DNA of 18,914 bases from CAZADA01 sp964524065. Its GTDB lineage: Bacteria; Pseudomonadota; Alphaproteobacteria; Caulobacterales; Maricaulaceae. A model generated the notes under the pieces. The model saw only the letters and a program-made list of their open reading frames with translations. It was not told where the DNA came from and made no database searches. Where the stretch lies: NCBI GenBank assembly GCA_964524065.1, contig CAZGCB010000049.1:1-18914 (forward strand), read 5' to 3'. The translations under genes and the position numbers were made by a program. The stretch's first letter is position 1. Each line of letters begins with the position of its first letter. Positions 14,221 to 18,914 of the stretch are shown piece by piece.

Positions 14221-15787
14221 GAGATGACCCCTTCGCCTTGCCCGCCCCCCCCGAGGCTCCCGTCTGCGCCAAGCCGCCCCCAGACGCCGTTTCACCCGCG
14301 CCGACACCGGCCATGGCCGCCAATGGGCGGCCGCGGGCGTCCTTCGGGGATTCTGCGCCGCCTTCGGCGGTGCGCTGCGTCTGCGCGGTGGTTTTGGCCT
14401 GGAAGGCGAAGGCTTGCAAATCGCCCTCCAGCGTCTCCATCACATCATGCAGCTCGCGCAGCCCGCCGGCATAGGCCTTCTCATTCTCCGCCAGGCGGTC
14501 CTCGACGATTTTCAAAACCGCGCGGGCGCGATCGGCATTGGGCAGCTCCGCCGGCAGCGCCTCATCGGGATCGAGCAGACCGCCGCGCGCCGCGCCGCGC
14601 GCCTCCGTATTGGTTTCGCGATAGAGCCGGATCAGCCAGCGAGCGCGGCTGCGCAATTCCTCCACCGCATCGCGGGCTTGATGCTCGGCGTCTTCGGCCT
14701 GGGCGACCGCAGTGCGCACGGCCGTCACGGCGTCACGATCAGCGTCGAGTTCGTCCTCGAGGTCTTCCATGACTTCCTCCACCGCCTGCATGGCCCCGTG
14801 ATTGAAGTCGTGGCGCATATCCTCCAGCCGCCGGCGCGCACGCACAAGCCGCTTAGCCACATGGCCATAGCCTGGATAGCTCTCGAAAAAGCCCTGCCAG
14901 CCCTTATACGCCGCAAACACAAAGCCAATGGCCGCAAACGTGGTGAAGGCGATGGTGAGCACCAGCGGCGACAGGCCGGCCATCTCCTCAGCGCTGGAGC
15001 CTAAACGCCCCGCCGCCATGGCCACATTCAGCCCCACCGCCCCCGTGACGGCGCCGGCGAGAATCACCGCACCGCCAAGTTTCCACGGCAAGATCTGACG
15101 ATGGGCGGCCAGACGCAGCCCCGCCATCCCGGCCAACAAACCAAGGCCCACATTGGCCCCGCCCACCAGCAGCCCCTCAAATGTCGCCGCCAACAGCCCC
15201 TGACCTTCCACGAAAAAGAATGGGGCGTTGAAAATGGTCTCGAGCAATAAGATCGCCGCCAGCCAAGCCGCCGACACCACCTGATCGCCGGGCGGATGCG
15301 GCTCGCGCGCCAGCTGGTTTTGCGCGCGAAATACGCGCAAATCCCGCTCCGCCGAGAGCACCTCGCGCTCAGCCGCCACCAAATCATCGCGGTGTTCAGC
15401 ACGCACCGCAGCCAGCTTGAAACGCCCGCGTGCGCCCGCTTCTTCGCTGCGCGCCTGATCCAACTTGGCCGCCAGCTTGCCGGCCTCGCTCGCGGCGTGG
15501 GTGATGCGCGCGCGCAATGTGTCGCGCACGCGGTTCACCGCCTCGGTGTATTCCGCGGCGATCCGTCGCTCCGCGGCGTCCAAATCGCCATCTTCAATCA
15601 GCGGCGCGTCGTTGACGGCGCGCAAAAAGGCTTGTTCGCGGACTTTCCAAGCATCGCGCACATCTTCAATGCGCATGGGCGCGCCATCACGCGAGCGCCC
15701 CCCGTCCGGCCCGCCCGAGCCGATCACGGCGGCCCATTTTTGTGATCGTCCCCGCACGCTCACCCCGTTCGCGCTCGTGTCCGCCAT
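14195..15787 (-). CDS. Four-TM protein flanked by cytoplasmic coiled coils, unknown function
   Basis: A 530-residue protein I cannot name. ATG 15787 has AGG about 6 bases upstream. Layout: disordered N-terminus (1-40); a charged, heptad-like helical stretch (about 45-162); four membrane segments (about 170-193, 198-222, 233-259, 272-295); a second long charged helical region (about 308-468); then a Gly/Ala/Ser-rich, low-complexity tail. The membrane part has conserved-looking polar residues: E183 and N187 in the first segment, E204 and N212 in the second, N254 in the third. With four segments, both coiled coils lie on the same side, most likely the cytoplasm. No ATPase, channel or MotA-like motif is seen. 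Its stop lies inside the vWA-like gene. A scaffold or membrane complex is a reasonable inference. Confidence 0.8.
   Translation of the reverse strand: MADTSANGVSVRGRSQKWAAVIGSGGPDGGRSRDGAPMRIEDVRDAWKVREQAFLRAVNDAPLIEDGDLDAAERRIAAEYTEAVNRVRDTLRARITHAASEAGKLAAKLDQARSEEAGARGRFKLAAVRAEHRDDLVAAEREVLSAERDLRVFRAQNQLAREPHPPGDQVVSAAWLAAILLLETIFNAPFFFVEGQGLLAATFEGLLVGGANVGLGLLAGMAGLRLAAHRQILPWKLGGAVILAGAVTGAVGLNVAMAAGRLGSSAEEMAGLSPLVLTIAFTTFAAIGFVFAAYKGWQGFFESYPGYGHVAKRLVRARRRLEDMRHDFNHGAMQAVEEVMEDLEDELDADRDAVTAVRTAVAQAEDAEHQARDAVEELRSRARWLIRLYRETNTEARGAARGGLLDPDEALPAELPNADRARAVLKIVEDRLAENEKAYAGGLRELHDVMETLEGDLQAFAFQAKTTAQTQRTAEGGAESPKDARGRPLAAMAGVGAGETASGGGLAQTGASGGAGKAKGSSRAARANPA
14228..14233 (-). 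promoter_or_regulatory. Ribosome-binding site AAGGGG that sets a GTG start for the vWA-like gene
   Basis: AAGGGG on the minus strand stands 7 bases before GTG 14220, inside the 3' coding region of the coiled-coil membrane gene. It decides the start in a frame that otherwise stays open for 29 more codons. Confidence 0.6.
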
Positions 15788-15823
15788 GACGCCTGATCCC
15801 TCAAGTCTATTCCGTTTTCACGC

Positions 15824-15878
15824 GAATCGCCCACCCTAAAGCGGTGCGAATCACGTGATTCACGATGAATCAGGACTC
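15824..15878. promoter_or_regulatory. Cluster of five GANTC sites with a 14-bp palindrome in a divergent intergenic region
   Basis: GANTC sites begin at 15824, 15848, 15857, 15867 and 15874. GAATCACGTGATTC (15848-15861) is a perfect 14-bp palindrome, and GATTC-N5-GAATC (15857-15871) overlaps it. GANTC is the target of the CcrM methylase, which regulates cell-cycle transcription in Alphaproteobacteria. The region lies between the coiled-coil membrane gene (-) and the SH3 gene (+), so it could control both. The rest of the window holds about one GANTC per kb by my scan. Confidence 0.5.
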
Positions 15879-15905
15879 GCACGACACAGAGGCTGCGTCG
15901 AGACC

Positions 15906-16562
15906 ATGATCCCTTCAGCGCTCCAGCACCGCTCCCAGCCCTGGAAACACATCAGGCGCGCCCTGTTCGCCCCACTCCTCGGCCTGGCGTTCAGCACCAT
16001 CAGCGCCACCGCAGGCCTGGCGCAGGACATCGGCCTGCGCGCCCAAACGCCTTCCGGCGAGCCGGTGCCGCGCTATATGAGCTTAGGCTTTGACGAGGTG
16101 AACGGCCGACGCGGCCCCGGATTGGATTACCAAATCCGATGGTTATACGTGCGTGAGGGGCTGCCGGTGCAGGTCATCGCCGAGACGCGGACCTGGCGCA
16201 AAGTGCGCGATCCCGATGGCGACATTGTGTGGATGCACCGGCGTACCTTGGCCCGCAAACGTACGGTGATCGTGCGGACCGGGCTCGACGCGCCCGTGCC
16301 GCTGCACGCCCATCCCAACGCCGATTCCGCCATTGTCGCCAATGCCGAACCGGGGGTCATTTTCGCGCTCGACACGTGTCAAAACGATTGGTGCCGTGTT
16401 GATGGCCGTGACGCGGCCGGCTGGACGCCGGCGGCCGGCCTGTGGGGCGTTGACGCACCGTCGGCGCCAACCACCCCCGCGCCGGAGCCGCAATCGGACG
16501 CGCGACCGCAGCCGGCGCGCGATTTATTCGCCCTCAGTCGCGCGCGCGAACCCGGACAATAA
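15906..16562 (+). CDS. Exported protein with SH3-like domains
   Basis: A 218-residue exported protein of the bacterial SH3-like family common in Alphaproteobacteria. ATG 15906 starts a signal peptide (basic HIRR, core ALFAPLLGLAFS, cleavage near GLAQ-D at about 40). The upstream GTG 15855 in the same frame lies in the palindrome and is rejected. The first SH3-like domain is at about 57-118, with the family pattern RYMSLGFDEVNGRRGPG, then WLYVREGLPVQVIAETRTWRKV and GDIVWMHRRTL. A second, more diverged domain spans about 122-182 (LHAHPNADSAIVANAEPGV, CQNDWCRVDGRDAAGWTP). A Pro-rich tail follows. Such proteins bind cell-wall or periplasmic partners; the ligand is not known. The usual NVRxGP is NGRRGPG here. 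Its 3' end overlaps that of convergent irr by 29 bp. Confidence 0.85.
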   Translation: MIPSALQHRSQPWKHIRRALFAPLLGLAFSTISATAGLAQDIGLRAQTPSGEPVPRYMSLGFDEVNGRRGPGLDYQIRWLYVREGLPVQVIAETRTWRKVRDPDGDIVWMHRRTLARKRTVIVRTGLDAPVPLHAHPNADSAIVANAEPGVIFALDTCQNDWCRVDGRDAAGWTPAAGLWGVDAPSAPTTPAPEPQSDARPQPARDLFALSRAREPGQ

Positions 16563-16971
16563 CATCCACGCGCGCCACCTCCGCCCCCGCGGGAGCCGGC
16601 GGGATGTGGGCGATCGTCACATCGTCCGCCGGAATATCGGACAACGCGCCCGTGCTTTCGTCCAAAAAATGGTGATGATTGGCGGTGTTGGTGTCGAAAA
16701 ACACGCGCCCGCCATCGACGGCCAGCTGGCGCACCAGCCCGGCATCGGTGAACGCCCGCAACGTATTATACACCGTCGCCAAGGACACGGGAGCGCCCGC
16801 CGCCTCCGCTTCGCCGTGCAGCGCTTCAGCCGTCACATGCCGGCAGCCGCCGCGAAACAGCAGCGCCGCCAGCCCCAAACGCTGGCGAGTCGGACGCACG
16901 CCAGCCGCCTCAAGGCGTGCGCGCGCATCGCCATAGTCCAAATTTTCGTTGGCCAAAGCCTCGTTCGCCAT
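16534..16971 (-). CDS. irr: Iron response regulator Irr (Fur superfamily)
   Basis: Haem-responsive transcription regulator of the Fur superfamily, 145 residues. VRPTRQRLGLAALLF (25-39) and PVSLATVYNTLRAF (61-74) form the winged helix-turn-helix. RHVTAEAL (44-51) supplies a His used in the family's metal site. The HHH run at 99-101 (NHHHFLDE) is the haem-binding signature of Irr. IPPAPAGAEVARVDVIVRVR at the C-terminus matches the Irr type rather than Fur or Zur. The N-terminal haem regulatory motif (GCPWxxD) of Bradyrhizobium Irr is absent, so it is the shorter, Rhizobium-like form. Irr represses or activates iron-use and haem genes when iron is low. It is divergent from fabA, an arrangement typical of Alphaproteobacteria. 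The divergent region holds candidate operators. Confidence 0.93.
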   Translation of the reverse strand: MANEALANENLDYGDARARLEAAGVRPTRQRLGLAALLFRGGCRHVTAEALHGEAEAAGAPVSLATVYNTLRAFTDAGLVRQLAVDGGRVFFDTNTANHHHFLDESTGALSDIPADDVTIAHIPPAPAGAEVARVDVIVRVRARD

Positions 16972-17073
16972 AGCCTCACGGCCTCTTCATTCGTCGACAC
17001 GACACTCACACCGCTTGAGGCGACGCCTGTGCGCGTGCTACCGCCTACGCCGCAGTCGGGTGTCAGCCACAGT

Positions 17074-17109
17074 ATGACCGTCATTCGAATGCGACTAATT
17101 CCGAACTAA
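17074..17109. promoter_or_regulatory. Overlapping palindromes between irr and fabA, candidate operators
   Basis: Three elements lie in 36 bases of an otherwise plain divergent region: ATGAC-C-GTCAT (17074-17084); a perfect 10-bp palindrome CATTCGAATG (17082-17091) sharing three bases with it; and the direct repeat ACTAA at 17094-17098 and 17105-17109, an 11-bp period, on either side of TTCCGA. They sit 37-72 bases before fabA and about 100-140 before irr. Autoregulation by Irr, or control of fabA by a fatty-acid regulator, is possible. No match to the textbook Irr box (TTTAGAA-N3-TTCTAAA) is clear. Confidence 0.38.
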
Positions 17110-17145
17110 CATGCGCGCACCGCCGCGCGATTGCAATGTCGTGAC

Positions 17146-17661
17146 ATGAGCAACACCAAAAACAGCTTCGATTATGATGAGTTGATCGCCTGCGCCAAAG
17201 GCGAGATGTTCGGTCCCGGCAACGCCCAATTGCCGTTGCCGCCCATGTTGATGTTCGATCGCATCACCCATGTGAGCGCTGAAGGCGGCGCCCACGATAA
17301 GGGGTTGTTGACCGCCGAGCTGGACATCAAACCAGATCTTTGGTTCTTCCCCTGCCACTTTGAGGGCGACCCGGTGATGCCTGGGTGCCTGGGCCTGGAC
17401 GCCATGTGGCAGTTGGTGGGCTTTTTCCTGGGGTGGAGCGGCGCACCGGGCCGCGGGCGCGCGCTGGGCGTCGGGGAGGTGAAATTCCGCGGCCAGGTGC
17501 AGCCGGACGCCACGACATTGGAATATCGTATCGATATGCGCCGGGTCATCCGTCGGTCATTAATCCTCGGCGTCGGCGATGGCGAGGTGTCCAGCGACGG
17601 CAATGTTATTTACACGGCCAAGGATCTGCAGGTCGGCCTGTTCAAACCAGAAGAAATGTAA
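17146..17661 (+). CDS. fabA: 3-hydroxydecanoyl-ACP dehydratase/isomerase FabA
   Basis: Bifunctional hot-dog-fold enzyme that dehydrates 3-hydroxydecanoyl-ACP and isomerises trans-2- to cis-3-decenoyl-ACP, the committing step of anaerobic-type unsaturated fatty acid synthesis. The length of 171 is standard. The active site is visible: FFPCHFEGDPVMPGCLGLDAM at 67-87, with catalytic His71 and Asp85. Upstream MLMFDRITHVS and downstream GRALGVGEVKFRGQVQP (about 106-122) complete the family pattern, and YTAKDLQVGLF closes the C-terminus. ATG 17146 is used because MSNTKNSFDYDEL matches the family's usual N-terminus; a frame open to TTG 17131 adds only five residues. It lies 9 bp before fabB, so they form an operon. 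Confidence 0.97.
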   Translation: MSNTKNSFDYDELIACAKGEMFGPGNAQLPLPPMLMFDRITHVSAEGGAHDKGLLTAELDIKPDLWFFPCHFEGDPVMPGCLGLDAMWQLVGFFLGWSGAPGRGRALGVGEVKFRGQVQPDATTLEYRIDMRRVIRRSLILGVGDGEVSSDGNVIYTAKDLQVGLFKPEEM

Positions 17662-17670
17662 GGAGAGGCC

Positions 17671-18888
17671 ATGCGGCGCGTCGCGGTCACCGGACTTGGC
17701 ATCGTCTCATGCATCGGCTCCACCGCCGATGACGTCGCCGCCGCGTTGAAAGCCGGCCGCTCCGGCATTTCAGCCGACCCGACCTATGCCGAACTGGGCT
17801 TTCGCAGCCAAATCTCCGGCGACCCGAAGCTCGATCCCAAGGGGCTGGTCGATAAGCGCGCGCTGCGCTTTATGGGCGATGGATCGGCCTGGTGCTGGAT
17901 CGCGATGGATCAAGCCATCAAGGATGCAGGCCTGGAGCCGGCGGAGGTGTCCCATCCGCGCAGCGGCCTCATCATCGGAACCGGCGGGCCGTCCACCCGC
18001 GCTCTGATCGCCGCGGCCGACACGGCGCGCGAGAAGGGACCCAAACGGGTCGGTCCCTTTGCGGTCCCCAAAGCGATGTCATCGACGGCGTCGGCCACAT
18101 TGGCGACGGACTTTAAGATCCTCGGCGTCAATTTCTCGATTTCCAGCGCCTGCACCACCTCGCTGCACTGCATTGGCGAGGCGGCGGAGATGATCCGCGC
18201 CGGCCGCCAGGACGTCATCTTCGCGGGCGGCGGGGAGGAGTTGGACTGGTCGTTGTCGGTTCTGTTCGACGCGATGGGCGCCATGTCGGCCAATTTCAAC
18301 GACACGCCCGAACGGGCCAGCCGCGCCTTCGACAACAATCGCGACGGCTTCGTCATCGCCGGCGGCGCCGGCGTTCTCGTTCTGGAGGAGTGGGAGCGGG
18401 CCAAAGCGCGCGGGGCGACCATCCACGCCGAAATCGTCGGCTATGGCCTCAGCTCCGACGGGCATGACATGGTCCAGCCCTCCGGCGAGGGCGCAGCGCG
18501 CGCCATGCGCGACGCCATGGCGGGCGCCAGCGGGCGGACAATCGACTATATCAACCCCCACGCCACCTCGACGCCCGTGGGCGACATCAAGGAGATGGAG
18601 GCGATCCGCGACGTTTTCGGCGACGCCATGCCGCCCATCTCCGCCACAAAATCCATGACCGGCCACAGCTTGGGCGGCGCCGGCGCTCAAGAAGCGATCT
18701 ACAGCCTGCTGATGATGCGCGACGATTTCATCGCGCCGTCCATCAATGTGGACGAGCGCGATCCGGCCTTCGCGAATGACAACATCGTCACCGAGGTCCA
18801 AACCGGGGTGCGTTTGAACACCATCATGTCCAACAGCTTCGGCTTTGGCGGCACCAATGGCTGTCTGATCATGGCGCGCCCTGACTAG
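17671..18888 (+). CDS. fabB: 3-oxoacyl-ACP synthase I FabB
   Basis: Beta-ketoacyl-ACP synthase I that elongates cis-3-decenoyl-ACP made by FabA, giving unsaturated acyl chains; it also elongates saturated chains. The 405 residues match KAS I. The thiolase fold carries catalytic Cys161 in SISSACTTSLHC, His298 in NPHATSTPVGD, His332 in SMTGHSLGGAG, and the supporting Lys327 in SATKSMTGH. GFGGTNGCLIM ends the protein, as in KAS I/II. FabB is favoured over FabF by the fabA partnership and by features such as the MRRVAVTGLGIVSCIG start. AGGAGAGG lies just before ATG 17671. In many Alphaproteobacteria fabI follows; here the window ends 26 bases after the stop. Confidence 0.97.
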   Translation: MRRVAVTGLGIVSCIGSTADDVAAALKAGRSGISADPTYAELGFRSQISGDPKLDPKGLVDKRALRFMGDGSAWCWIAMDQAIKDAGLEPAEVSHPRSGLIIGTGGPSTRALIAAADTAREKGPKRVGPFAVPKAMSSTASATLATDFKILGVNFSISSACTTSLHCIGEAAEMIRAGRQDVIFAGGGEELDWSLSVLFDAMGAMSANFNDTPERASRAFDNNRDGFVIAGGAGVLVLEEWERAKARGATIHAEIVGYGLSSDGHDMVQPSGEGAARAMRDAMAGASGRTIDYINPHATSTPVGDIKEMEAIRDVFGDAMPPISATKSMTGHSLGGAGAQEAIYSLLMMRDDFIAPSINVDERDPAFANDNIVTEVQTGVRLNTIMSNSFGFGGTNGCLIMARPD

Positions 18889-18914
18889 GACTCGCTTTCG
18901 TCCCGCTGCGGCCC

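Noticed and set aside
13441..14772. A 443-codon open frame on the + strand opposite the vWA-like and coiled-coil genes
   Set aside because: The sense frames contain a clear membrane segment, vWA-like motifs and a coupled ribosome site. The antisense translation is Arg/Pro-rich, low in motif content and a GC artefact.

Overview
The window is a high-GC, gene-dense piece of an alphaproteobacterial chromosome. The grounds are: an irr-type Fur regulator divergent from fabA-fabB (a typical alphaproteobacterial arrangement), a ubiE...ubiB...dut cluster, and a dense group of GANTC sites (the CcrM methylase target of this class). The genus cannot be fixed from the sequence. A Caulobacterales/Maricaulales/Hyphomonadaceae-like or Rhodobacterales-like marine bacterium is a guess. 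Coding is almost continuous: the longest gap between genes is about 180 bases, so no stretch over 300 bases lacks a gene. I see no rRNA, tRNA, CRISPR array, insertion sequence or prophage.

Left part (1-7842, all + strand): the 3' part of ubiE, a secreted TPR-like protein, ubiB, a secreted protein of unknown function, an AbrB/MazE-type antitoxin with an overlapping Doc-type toxin, dut, two unknown membrane proteins, and moeB. ubiE and ubiB serve ubiquinone synthesis. The slot between ubiB and dut, where many relatives carry coaBC, holds an unknown secreted protein and the toxin-antitoxin pair instead. The pair has a strong hairpin/inverted repeat just upstream of the antitoxin start.

Middle part (7868-15787, all - strand): read in transcription order from the right, it starts with a two-gene module. 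This is a four-TM protein flanked by coiled coils, overlapping by 26 bp a signal-anchored protein with a von Willebrand A-like (MIDAS-like) domain. Then come a D-2-hydroxyacid dehydrogenase, a large subtilisin-family lipoprotein with a PPC-like domain, a small acidic-tailed unknown protein, and an exported metallo-beta-lactamase-fold hydrolase. The two-gene module is the best candidate for a poorly described system: its parts suggest a membrane complex with a cytoplasmic coiled-coil body and an extracytoplasmic binding domain.

Right part (15906-18888): an exported SH3-like protein (+) convergent with irr (-), then fabA and fabB (+) for unsaturated fatty acid synthesis. The irr/fabA divergent region holds overlapping palindromes that could be operators. 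The divergent region between the coiled-coil gene and the SH3 gene holds five GANTC sites in 55 bp, including a perfect 14-bp palindrome, which suggests methylation-sensitive control.

All assignments rest on reading motifs by eye; no database search was run.
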